Positions 1 through 7,957 of a stretch of DNA of 13,420 nucleotides are shown piece after piece. Made by a program: the position numbers and the translations under genes. Position 1 is the first letter of the stretch; each line of letters starts with the position of its first letter. The notes beneath the pieces were generated by a model. The model did no database searches. It saw nothing but the letters and a program-made list of their open reading frames with translations, and was not told the DNA's origin. The stretch is from contig DHAE01000025.1 in NCBI GenBank assembly GCA_002397315.1, positions 24,094 to 37,513 on the forward strand, written 5' to 3'. The stretch comes from Comamonadaceae bacterium UBA4962. Lineage in GTDB: Bacteria > Pseudomonadota > Gammaproteobacteria > Burkholderiales > Burkholderiaceae_C.

Positions 1-657
1 ATCCTGGTCGAGATGGTCGACAACCAGGCCAAGGCCAACATCCACAATGCCGAGAGCCGCAAGTTCATCGCGCCGCTGGCCCTCACCGTGTTCGTGTGGA
101 TCTTCCTCATGAACGCGATGGACATGCTGCCCGTTGACCTGCTGCCCGCCATCTGGGCCCAGATCTACGGCGCCGCCGGCCACGATCCGGCCCACGCCTA
201 TCTGCGCGTCGTGCCCACCGCCGACCTCTCCACCACCCTCGGCCTGTCCACGGCCGTGCTGATCCTCTGCCTGTACTACAGCGTGAAGATCAAGGGCCTG
301 GGCGGCTGGGCGCACGAACTCGTGACGGCCCCGTTCGGCACGAGCAAGAATCCCGTCTTCGCCCTGATCCTGGGCGTGGTCAATCTGCTGATGCAGATCA
401 TCGAATACGTTGCCAAGACCGTGTCGCATGGCATGCGGCTGTTCGGCAACATGTACGCTGGTGAGTTGGTGTTCATGCTGATCGCCCTGATGGGCGGCGC
501 GGCAGCCATGTCGCTTTCCGGTGTGTTGCTCCCCGTGGGGCACATCATTGCGGGCTCTATCTGGGCGATCTTCCACATCCTGGTGATCACCCTGCAGGCC
601 TTCATTTTCATGATGCTGGCGCTGATCTACCTCGGCCAGGCACATGACGCTCACTGA
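1..657 (+). CDS. atpB: F1Fo ATP synthase subunit a, 5'-truncated by the window edge
   Basis: Membrane subunit a of the Fo sector, which forms the two proton half-channels beside the c-ring. The frame is open from base 1 (first residues ILVEMVDNQ), so the ATG at 13 is an internal Met and the true start lies upstream. The window holds the last 218 residues, with several hydrophobic helices. The segment SHGMRLFGNMYAGEL, near residues 142-156 of the visible part, carries the conserved stator Arg (R146 of the visible part) that faces the c-ring carboxylate. The C-terminal helix around LVITLQAFIFMMLALIYLG is also typical. It is the first visible gene of the atp operon and ends with TGA 54 bases before atpE. 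Identification is certain from the motif and gene order; only the N-terminus is missing. Confidence 0.97.
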   Translation: MLVEMVDNQAKANIHNAESRKFIAPLALTVFVWIFLMNAMDMLPVDLLPAIWAQIYGAAGHDPAHAYLRVVPTADLSTTLGLSTAVLILCLYYSVKIKGLGGWAHELVTAPFGTSKNPVFALILGVVNLLMQIIEYVAKTVSHGMRLFGNMYAGELVFMLIALMGGAAAMSLSGVLLPVGHIIAGSIWAIFHILVITLQAFIFMMLALIYLGQAHDAH

Positions 658-711
658 GCCTTCCCTTTCCTTCCTTCTCAACCTTTCTTTCTTTTCATCC
701 TAGGAGTCATC
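658..711 (+). promoter_or_regulatory. Pyrimidine-rich leader and strong Shine-Dalgarno of atpE
   Basis: The 54-base spacer between atpB and atpE is almost all C and T: 659-679 and 682-696 are unbroken pyrimidines, separated only by AA at 680-681. It ends in TAGGAG (701-706), five bases from the atpE ATG. The c subunit is needed in about ten copies per enzyme, and in E. coli atpE has a translation-enhancing upstream region. An unstructured pyrimidine-rich leader could play the same role here, for example as an S1 or ribosome standby site. The tract and the SD are seen directly; the enhancer role is inferred. Confidence 0.5.
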
Positions 712-960
712 ATGGAAAACATTCTCGGTCTCGTCGCTCTGGCTTGTGGTCTGATCGTGGGTCTGGGCGCCATCGGCGCATCGATCGGCATCGCTCTGAT
801 GGGTGGCAAGTACCTCGAAGCTTCCGCCCGCCAGCCCGAGCTGATCAACGAACTGCAGACCAAGATGTTCATCTTGGCCGGCCTGATCGACGCCGCCTTC
901 CTGATCGGTGTCGCCATCGCCCTGCTGTTCGCCTTCGCCAACCCCTTCGTCCTGGCCTGA
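712..960 (+). CDS. atpE: F1Fo ATP synthase subunit c (proteolipid ring subunit)
   Basis: Small hydrophobic hairpin protein of 82 residues, the usual length. It oligomerises into the rotating c-ring. Helix 1 (about 5-35) is glycine/alanine-rich ([16 protein letters not shown]). The polar loop has the signature ARQPE around residues 39-43 (R40, Q41, P42), which contacts the F1 stalk. Helix 2 (about 50-78) carries the proton-binding carboxylate Asp60 in [11 protein letters not shown]. An Asp here, with no Gln/Glu sodium-ligand pattern that I can see, fits a proton-driven enzyme. The ATG start is fixed by AGGAG at 702-706 with a five-base spacer. The gene ends with TGA, 34 bases before atpF. Confidence 0.98.
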
Positions 961-994
961 TTCCCGACCAACGCCCAACTAGAAAGGTGTTGCC

Positions 995-1465
995 GTGAGT
1001 ATCAACGCGACCCTGTTCGTTCAGGCCATCGTCTTCCTGATCCTGGTGCTGTTCACGATGAAGTTCGTGTGGCCCCCGATCGCGAAGGCGCTGGACGAGC
1101 GAGCCCAGAAAATCGCCGAAGGCCTCGCTGCTGCCGACCGCGCCAAGTCCGAACTCACCGCTGTGAACCAGCGCGTCGAGAAGGAACTGGCGCAGACGCG
1201 CAACGAGACGGCATCGCGTCTTGCGGACGCCGAACGCCGTGCCCAGGCCATCATCGAAGAAGCCAAGGCCCGTGCGACCGAGGAAGGCAACAAGATCGTC
1301 GCCGCCGCCCGTGCCGAGGCCGAGCAGCAGACGGTCCAGGCCCGCGAAGCCCTGCGCGAGCAGGTGGCTGCGCTGGCCGTCAAGGGTGCCGAGCAGATCC
1401 TCCGCAAGGAGGTGAACGCCGGCGTCCACGCCGATCTGCTGAACCGGCTCAAGACCGAGCTGTAA
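995..1465 (+). CDS. atpF: F1Fo ATP synthase subunit b (peripheral stalk)
   Basis: Subunit b forms the dimeric peripheral stalk that holds F1 still against the rotor. The protein has 156 residues, the standard length. It has a short N-terminus (MSINATLF), one membrane helix at about residues 6-26, then FVWPPIAKALDER and a long charged Ala/Glu/Lys/Arg-rich helix (about 35-145) expected to form a right-handed coiled coil. The start is GTG at 995, preceded by GAAAGGTG (982-989), a moderate Shine-Dalgarno; no in-frame ATG gives a full N-terminus. A GTG start on a subunit needed in only two copies, directly after the ATG/AGGAG-started c subunit, fits translational dosing. The stop is TAA, followed 15 bases later by atpH. 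Confidence 0.97.
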   Translation: MSINATLFVQAIVFLILVLFTMKFVWPPIAKALDERAQKIAEGLAAADRAKSELTAVNQRVEKELAQTRNETASRLADAERRAQAIIEEAKARATEEGNKIVAAARAEAEQQTVQAREALREQVAALAVKGAEQILRKEVNAGVHADLLNRLKTEL

Positions 1466-1480
1466 GTAAGGGACGCAACC

Positions 1481-2023
1481 ATGGCTGAACTCGCCACCAT
1501 TGCCCGCCCTTACGCGGAAGCCCTGTTCAAGGCCAGCACTGCCCAGCCGGGCGCCGGCCTGGACAGCACCGTCGCCTGGGTGGACGAACTGGCGGCGATC
1601 GCTGCCGACCCCCAGGTGCGGCAACTGGCCGACAACCCGAAGGTCACGCCCGAACAGCTGTTCGACCTGATCGCCGGGGTGGTGCGCGCGCCGCTCTCCG
1701 ATGCGGCCCGCAACTTCCTGCGCGTGCTCATCGACAACGGCCGCCTCGACGCGCTGCCCGAAGTGGCCGCGCAGTTCCGCGCCCTCGTCAACCGCCAGAG
1801 CGGCTCGTCCGACGCGGTCGTCCACAGCGCCTTCCCGATCGATGCCTCCGCCCTGGCGGAGCTCGGCGCTTCGCTGGAGAAGCGTTTCGGCCGCAAGCTG
1901 AACCTCTCCGTGCAGCAGGACGAGTCGCTGATCGGCGGCGTGCGCGTGGTCGTGGGCGACGAGGTGCTGGACACCTCCGTCAAGGCCCGTCTGGAACAAA
2001 TGAAAGCGGCCCTCGTCGCGTAA
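1481..2023 (+). CDS. atpH: F1Fo ATP synthase subunit delta (OSCP-type)
   Basis: Delta subunit, 180 residues, usual length. It binds the top of the alpha3beta3 head and joins it to the b dimer. The N-terminal domain (about 1-105) is helical and starts with ELATIARPYAEALF, the family opening. The C-terminal part has the conserved stretch DESLIGGVRVVVGDEVLDTS (about 147-166) followed by the closing helix VKARLEQMKAAL. The ATG start is supported by TAAGGGA at 1467-1473. It sits between atpF and atpA with spacers of 15 and 42 bases, so it is co-transcribed and probably translationally coupled to atpF. Confidence 0.97.
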   Translation: MAELATIARPYAEALFKASTAQPGAGLDSTVAWVDELAAIAADPQVRQLADNPKVTPEQLFDLIAGVVRAPLSDAARNFLRVLIDNGRLDALPEVAAQFRALVNRQSGSSDAVVHSAFPIDASALAELGASLEKRFGRKLNLSVQQDESLIGGVRVVVGDEVLDTSVKARLEQMKAALVA

Positions 2024-2065
2024 GCGCCCGAGGTTTCGGCTAACCCAAGAAAGAAGGAAAGAGTC

Positions 2066-3625
<1,560 letters not shown>

Positions 3626-3643
3626 ACCGAACGAGGAGCCATC

Positions 3644-4510
3644 ATGGCAGCAGGCAAGGAAATACGCGGCAAGATCAAATCGGTGGAGAACACCAAGAAG
3701 ATCACCAAGGCCATGGAAATGGTGGCCGCGTCCAAGATGCGCAAGGCGCAGGACCGCATGCGTGCCGCACGGCCTTACAGCGAGAAGATCCGCAACATCG
3801 CGGCGAACCTCGGCCAGGCCAACCCCGAGTACGTCCATCCCTTCATGAAGTCGAACGACGCCAAGGCGGCCGGCTTCATCGTGGTGACGACGGACAAGGG
3901 GCTGTGCGGCGGCATGAACACCAACGTGCTGCGCGCCGTGACGGCCAAGCTGCGCGAACTGCAGTCGCAGGGCGTGTCCACGCAGACCGTCGCGATCGGC
4001 AACAAGGGCCTGGGCTTCCTGAACCGTGTCGGCGCCCAAGTGGTGTCGCACGTGACCGGCCTGGGGGACACCCCCCACCTGGACAAGCTGATCGGCCCCG
4101 TCAAGGTGCTGCTCGACGCCTACGCCGAAGGCAAGATCAACGGCGTGTACCTCGCGTACACGAAGTTCATCAACACCATGCGGCAGGAATCGGTCGTGGA
4201 GCAGCTGCTGCCGCTCTCGTCCGAGAAGATGCAGGCCGAGAAGACGGAGCACGGCTGGGACTACATCTACGAGCCCGATGCCCAGAGCGTCATCGACGAC
4301 CTGCTCGTGCGCTACGTCGAGTCGCTGATCTACCAGGCCGTGGCCGAGAACATGGCGTCCGAGCAGTCGGCGCGCATGGTGGCCATGAAGGCCGCCACGG
4401 ACAACGCGGGCAACGTCATCGGCGAACTCAAGCTGGTCTACAACAAGACGCGCCAGGCCGCGATCACGAAAGAACTTTCGGAGATCGTCGCGGGTGCCGC
4501 GGCAGTTTAA
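3644..4510 (+). CDS. atpG: F1Fo ATP synthase subunit gamma (rotor shaft)
   Basis: Gamma subunit, 288 residues. Its N- and C-terminal helices form the coiled-coil shaft inside alpha3beta3 and transmit rotation from the c-ring. Visible signatures are the N-terminal helix with IRGKIKSVENTKKITKAMEM, the central Rossmann-like domain with TTDKGLCGGMNTN (D84 to about N94), and the conserved C-terminal YNKTRQAAITKELSEIV. The start is fixed by GAGGAG (3633-3638), five bases before the ATG. I see no redox-regulatory Cys insertion of the chloroplast type. The spacer to atpD is 18 bases. Confidence 0.98.
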   Translation: MAAGKEIRGKIKSVENTKKITKAMEMVAASKMRKAQDRMRAARPYSEKIRNIAANLGQANPEYVHPFMKSNDAKAAGFIVVTTDKGLCGGMNTNVLRAVTAKLRELQSQGVSTQTVAIGNKGLGFLNRVGAQVVSHVTGLGDTPHLDKLIGPVKVLLDAYAEGKINGVYLAYTKFINTMRQESVVEQLLPLSSEKMQAEKTEHGWDYIYEPDAQSVIDDLLVRYVESLIYQAVAENMASEQSARMVAMKAATDNAGNVIGELKLVYNKTRQAAITKELSEIVAGAAAV

Positions 4511-4528
4511 ATTTTTGGAGCAAATGCA
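4511..4528 (+). promoter_or_regulatory. A/T-rich leader of atpD with two overlapping ATG codons
   Basis: The short spacer after the atpG TAA is unusually A/T-rich for this genome (TTTAAATTTTTGGAG across the stop codon and the SD). It carries TTGGAG at 4515-4520. Two ATGs follow: one at 4524, three bases from the SD, and the atpD ATG at 4529, eight bases away. The first opens a nine-codon out-of-frame ORF (MQWLKRTPK) that stops at 4551-4553. The spacing and the conserved protein N-terminus favour 4529 as the real start. Whether the first ATG draws off any initiation is unknown. Confidence 0.5.
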
Positions 4529-5959
4529 ATGGCTCAAGAGAACACCCAAGTGAACACTGGCGTTCAGGGCAAGATCGTTCAATGTATCGGCGCCGTGGTG
4601 GACGTCGAGTTCCCGCGCGACCGGATGCCCAAGGTGTATGACGCACTGAAGCTCGAAGGCTCCACGCTGACGCTGGAAGTGCAGCAGCAGCTCGGCGACG
4701 GCGTGGTGCGTACCATCGCGCTGGGCTCGTCCGACGGCCTGCGCCGCGGCCTGATGGTGTCCAACACCGGCAATCCGATCACCGTGCCCGTGGGCAAGGC
4801 GACGCTGGGCCGCATCATGGACGTGCTGGGCTCGCCGATCGACGAGCGCGGCCCGGTCAGCCAGGAACTGACGGCCTCCATCCACCGCAAGGCGCCCGCG
4901 TACGACGAACTGTCGCCGTCGCAGGAACTGCTGGAAACCGGCATCAAGGTGATCGACCTGGTGTGCCCGTTCGCCAAGGGCGGCAAGGTGGGCCTGTTCG
5001 GCGGCGCCGGCGTGGGCAAGACCGTGAACATGATGGAGCTCATCAACAACATCGCCAAGGCCCACAGCGGTCTGTCGGTGTTCGCCGGTGTGGGCGAGCG
5101 GACCCGTGAAGGCAACGACTTCTATCACGAAATGGCCGATTCCGGCGTCGTGAACCTCGAGAAGCTCGAAGACTCCAAGGTCGCCATGGTCTACGGCCAG
5201 ATGAACGAGCCCCCGGGCAACCGTCTGCGCGTGGCCCTGACCGGCCTGACGATCGCCGAGTCGTTCCGCGACGAAGGCCGCGACGTGCTGTTCTTCGTGG
5301 ACAACATCTACCGCTACACGCTGGCCGGCACCGAAGTGTCCGCACTGCTGGGCCGCATGCCCTCCGCCGTGGGCTACCAGCCGACGCTGGCCGAGGAAAT
5401 GGGCCGCCTGCAGGAGCGCATCACCTCCACCAAGGTGGGCTCGATCACCTCCATCCAGGCCGTGTACGTGCCTGCCGATGACTTGACCGACCCGTCGCCC
5501 GCCACGACCTTCGCCCACTTGGATTCCACCGTGGTGCTGTCGCGCGACATCGCCTCGCTGGGTATCTACCCCGCCGTGGACCCGCTGGACTCCACCAGCC
5601 GCCAGCTCGACCCGCAGGTCGTGGGCGAGGAGCACTACGCGGTCGCCCGCGGCGTGCAGGGCACGCTGCAGCGCTACAAGGAACTGCGCGACATCATCGC
5701 CATCCTGGGCATGGACGAACTGGCTCCCGAGGACAAGCTGGCCGTGGCCCGCGCCCGGAAGATCCAGCGTTTCCTGTCGCAGCCGTTCCACGTGGCCGAA
5801 GTGTTCACGGGCTCGCCCGGCAAGTACGTGCCGCTGGCGGAAACCATCCGCGGCTTCAAGATGATCGTGGCCGGCGAATGCGACCACCTGCCGGAGCAGG
5901 CGTTCTACATGGTCGGGACGATCGACGAAGCCTTCGAAAAGGCCAAGAAGGTCGCGTAA
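4529..5959 (+). CDS. atpD: F1Fo ATP synthase subunit beta (catalytic)
   Basis: Catalytic beta subunit, 476 residues. Domains: N-terminal beta-barrel (about 15-90), P-loop domain (about 90-370), helical C-terminal domain with the DELAPEDKL lever region equivalent to DELSEED. The Walker A loop GGAGVGKT is at 158-165 (catalytic K164, Mg-binding T165). GERTREGND carries the catalytic base E190 and R191. LFFVDNIYRYTLAG is the Walker B strand region, and SALLGRMPSAVGYQPTLAEE is the hinge segment. All key residues are intact. The start is chosen at 4529 on SD spacing and on the N-terminus. Its TAA stop is followed by an unusually long 129-base spacer before atpC. Confidence 0.99.
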   Translation: MAQENTQVNTGVQGKIVQCIGAVVDVEFPRDRMPKVYDALKLEGSTLTLEVQQQLGDGVVRTIALGSSDGLRRGLMVSNTGNPITVPVGKATLGRIMDVLGSPIDERGPVSQELTASIHRKAPAYDELSPSQELLETGIKVIDLVCPFAKGGKVGLFGGAGVGKTVNMMELINNIAKAHSGLSVFAGVGERTREGNDFYHEMADSGVVNLEKLEDSKVAMVYGQMNEPPGNRLRVALTGLTIAESFRDEGRDVLFFVDNIYRYTLAGTEVSALLGRMPSAVGYQPTLAEEMGRLQERITSTKVGSITSIQAVYVPADDLTDPSPATTFAHLDSTVVLSRDIASLGIYPAVDPLDSTSRQLDPQVVGEEHYAVARGVQGTLQRYKELRDIIAILGMDELAPEDKLAVARARKIQRFLSQPFHVAEVFTGSPGKYVPLAETIRGFKMIVAGECDHLPEQAFYMVGTIDEAFEKAKKVA

Positions 5960-5997
5960 AGCAGCGCATACGGGCAGCCCGCGTCGTTGCCGTGCTC

Positions 5998-6015
5998 GCC
6001 GTACTCCTGTACGGC
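5998..6015 (+). repeat. Perfect 7-bp inverted repeat (hairpin) in the atpD-atpC spacer
   Basis: GCCGTAC (5998-6004), loop TCCT (6005-6008), GTACGGC (6009-6015) form a perfect 7-bp stem with a four-base loop. No T-run follows, so it is not a standard intrinsic terminator. The rest of the 129-base spacer (5960-6088) holds no credible gene. It ends with an SD (AGAGGA, 6077-6082) for atpC. Possible roles are an mRNA stabiliser at the atpD 3' end, a partial attenuator, or a processing site lowering epsilon output relative to beta (1:3 in the enzyme). All of these roles are inferred. Confidence 0.5.
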
Positions 6016-6088
6016 TGTGCGCGGCGCCTAGCGGGCCCTCCCGTCTGCTTGCTTCACCCACCTTCTTTCAGAGCCCAGAGGAAAAACC

Positions 6089-6505
6089 ATGAACACCATC
6101 CACGTCGACGTGGTCAGCGCCGAGGAGTCCATCTTCTCCGGTGAGGCGCGTTTCGTCGCGCTGCCCGGCGAGGCCGGCGAGCTCGGCATCTACCCGCGCC
6201 ACACGCCGCTGATCACGCGCATCCGGCCGGGATCGGTGCGCATCGAGACGGCCGATGGCGGCGAAGAGTTCGTCTTCGTGGCTGGCGGCATCCTCGAGGT
6301 GCAGCCCGGCAGCGTGACCGTGCTGTCCGACACCGCCATCCGCGGCAAGGACCTGGACGACGAGAAGGCGGCTGCCGCCCGCGCCGCCGCCGAGGAAGCG
6401 CTGAAGAACGCCAAGAGCGACGTCGATTTCGCGAAGGCGCAGTCCGAGCTGGCCGTGATGGCCGCACAGATCGCTGCGCTGCGCAAGTTCCGCCAGAAGC
6501 GCTGA
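6089..6505 (+). CDS. atpC: F1Fo ATP synthase subunit epsilon
   Basis: Epsilon subunit, 138 residues, normal length. It links gamma to the c-ring and can inhibit ATP hydrolysis. The N-terminal beta-sandwich (about 1-86) begins TIHVDVVSAEESIFSGEA and has the family stretch LPGEAGELGIYPRHTPLIT. The C-terminal Ala/Lys/Glu-rich part (about 88-138) is the two-helix inhibitory hairpin, ending in ALRKFRQKR. The ATG at 6089 follows AGAGGA by six bases. It is the last gene of the operon, and a strong terminator lies 60 bases past its TGA. Confidence 0.98.
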   Translation: MNTIHVDVVSAEESIFSGEARFVALPGEAGELGIYPRHTPLITRIRPGSVRIETADGGEEFVFVAGGILEVQPGSVTVLSDTAIRGKDLDDEKAAAARAAAEEALKNAKSDVDFAKAQSELAVMAAQIAALRKFRQKR

Positions 6506-6565
6506 GCGGGTCCTCCGCCCGCCACACCCCCTCGGCCGCCCAGGCCGCGCGGGACCCTCATGATC

Positions 6566-6592
6566 AAGCCGCCCTCGGGCGGCTTTTTCTTT
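6566..6592 (+). terminator. Rho-independent terminator of the atp operon
   Basis: GCCGCCC (6568-6574) pairs with GGGCGGC (6577-6583). The flanking AA (6566-6567) and TT (6584-6585) extend the stem, and the apex is CTCG. A T-run (TTTTT at 6584-6588, then CTTT) follows directly. This is a textbook intrinsic terminator placed 60 bases after the atpC stop, and it closes the atp transcription unit on the + strand. Confidence 0.93.
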
Positions 6593-6823
6593 GCCCGTCC
6601 GCTCTCCTGACTGGTTCCGTGCGCCGGAAACCGGGACCCCGGGTAGGCCTGCTCCGACAGCGGCATGCGGCGCGCTGTACGGTGCCGGAAAAAGCCGTGG
6701 CGATAGCATTCCTCATGCAAGCGCACACCAGGGCTTTCTTCCTTCTACGTACGACGCATTGGGCGGCGGGGTCAGCAGGGCGGCGGGTTGGCGCTTCTCC
6801 CCATCCTGCAGAAAGGCGCCCCC
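6593..6823. other. Intergenic region upstream of the exonuclease-ligase pair; no gene seen
   Basis: Between the atp terminator and the exonuclease start I see no convincing coding region on either strand, no tRNA and no clear repeat. A promoter for the next two genes must lie here if the terminator is efficient. The only near-match I noticed is a TAGCAT at 6704-6709 (possible -10), with no acceptable -35 at the right distance, so I do not call a promoter. The ribosome-binding site GAAAGG at 6811-6816 precedes the chosen ATG at 6824. Confidence 0.6.
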
Positions 6824-7957
6824 ATGGCCGCGCCTTCCAATGACCTGGTGATCGCGCGGCCCGAGGGGCTGTACTGCCCGCCGGGCGATTTCTACATCGA
6901 TCCCTGGAGGCCGGTGGAGCGGGCCGTGATCACCCACGGACACTCCGACCACGCCCGCACGGGCCATCGGCACTATCTGGCGCACATCGATAGCGAAGGC
7001 ACCCTGCGCACCCGCCTGGGCGAGGACATCACGCTGCAGACGCTGCCGTACGGGCAGGCCATCGAGCACCACGGCGTGCGCATCTCTCTGCACCCCGCGG
7101 GCCACGTGCTCGGCTCCGCCCAGGTGCGGCTGGAGCATGGGGGCCGGGTGTGGGTGGCCTCGGGCGACTACAAGACCGGGGAGGACGGCACCTGCCCGCC
7201 GTTCGAGCCGGTGCGCTGCGACACCTTCATCACGGAATCGACCTTCGGCCTCCCGATCTACCGCTGGCCCTCGCAGGAGGAACTGTTCGCCGACATCAAT
7301 GCCTGGTGGCGCGCCAACGCGGCCGAGGGGCGGCCGTCGGTGATGCTCTGCTATGCCTTCGGGAAGGCGCAGCGCATCCTGCACGGCGTCGATCCGTCGA
7401 TCGGTCCGATCGTCGTGCACGGCGCGGTGGAGCCGCTGAACCGCGTCTACCGGGCGGCGGGTGTGCGGTTGCCGCCCACGCTGCGCGCCACCGATCCGGA
7501 AGTGAATGCGAAGCTGCTGCAGACGGCGCTCGTGGTGGCGCCGCCGTCCGCGCAGGGCACGCCCTGGATGCGGCGTTTTCCGCGCCATGCCGACGCGTTC
7601 GCGAGCGGCTGGATGCAGCTGCGCGGCACGCGGCGGCGGCGCGGCGTGGACCGGGGTTTCGTGATGTCGGACCATGCGGACTGGCCGGGCCTGCAGTCGG
7701 CGATCGGTGCCACGGGCGCGGAGCGCGTGTTCGTCACGCACGGCAGCGTGGCGGTGCTCGTGCGCTGGCTCTGCGAACAGGGACTGGATGCGCAGGGCTT
7801 CCAGACGGAATACGGCGACGAGGACGCCGATGCCGGGCCGGCGGATGCCGCGGCCGCACCAGCGGATGGCGACCCGGTCCCTCCGGTGGCCGAGCCCGGT
7901 GGCGATGCGTCGCCCGTTCTGGAGGACGCGCCCGCCCCGGAAGAGGGCGGCGAATGA
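6824..7957 (+). CDS. Ligase-associated DNA exonuclease, MBL fold
   Basis: Predicted metallo-beta-lactamase-fold nuclease of the ligase-associated exonuclease family, whose characterised members are described as manganese-dependent DNA nucleases acting in DNA repair. From the ATG at 6824 it has 377 residues. Metal-site motifs are all present: HGHSDH at 38-43, H94 in HPAGHVLGS, D115 in SGDYKTGED, H284 in MSDHADW and H306 in VTHGS. ESTFGLP (138-144) is typical of the family. The frame is open back to a TTG at 6788, but GAAAGG seven bases before 6824 and the family N-terminus (LVIARPEGLYCPPG) favour 6824. The last ~49 residues (329-377) are a low-complexity acidic Ala/Pro tail outside the fold. 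The stop overlaps the ligase start by ATGA, so the two are co-translated. Confidence 0.9.
   Translation: MAAPSNDLVIARPEGLYCPPGDFYIDPWRPVERAVITHGHSDHARTGHRHYLAHIDSEGTLRTRLGEDITLQTLPYGQAIEHHGVRISLHPAGHVLGSAQVRLEHGGRVWVASGDYKTGEDGTCPPFEPVRCDTFITESTFGLPIYRWPSQEELFADINAWWRANAAEGRPSVMLCYAFGKAQRILHGVDPSIGPIVVHGAVEPLNRVYRAAGVRLPPTLRATDPEVNAKLLQTALVVAPPSAQGTPWMRRFPRHADAFASGWMQLRGTRRRRGVDRGFVMSDHADWPGLQSAIGATGAERVFVTHGSVAVLVRWLCEQGLDAQGFQTEYGDEDADAGPADAAAAPADGDPVPPVAEPGGDASPVLEDAPAPEEGGE

Noticed and set aside
6788..6823. TTG-started 12-residue N-terminal extension of the exonuclease
   Set aside because: No Shine-Dalgarno fits it, while GAAAGG is correctly spaced for the ATG at 6824 and the family N-terminus begins there.
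7150..7953. Upstream extension of the ligase frame through the exonuclease gene
   Set aside because: The frame is only open by GC bias. The extension is Arg/Ala/Gly-rich without domain, and the ATG at 7954 has an SD and the ATGA overlap.
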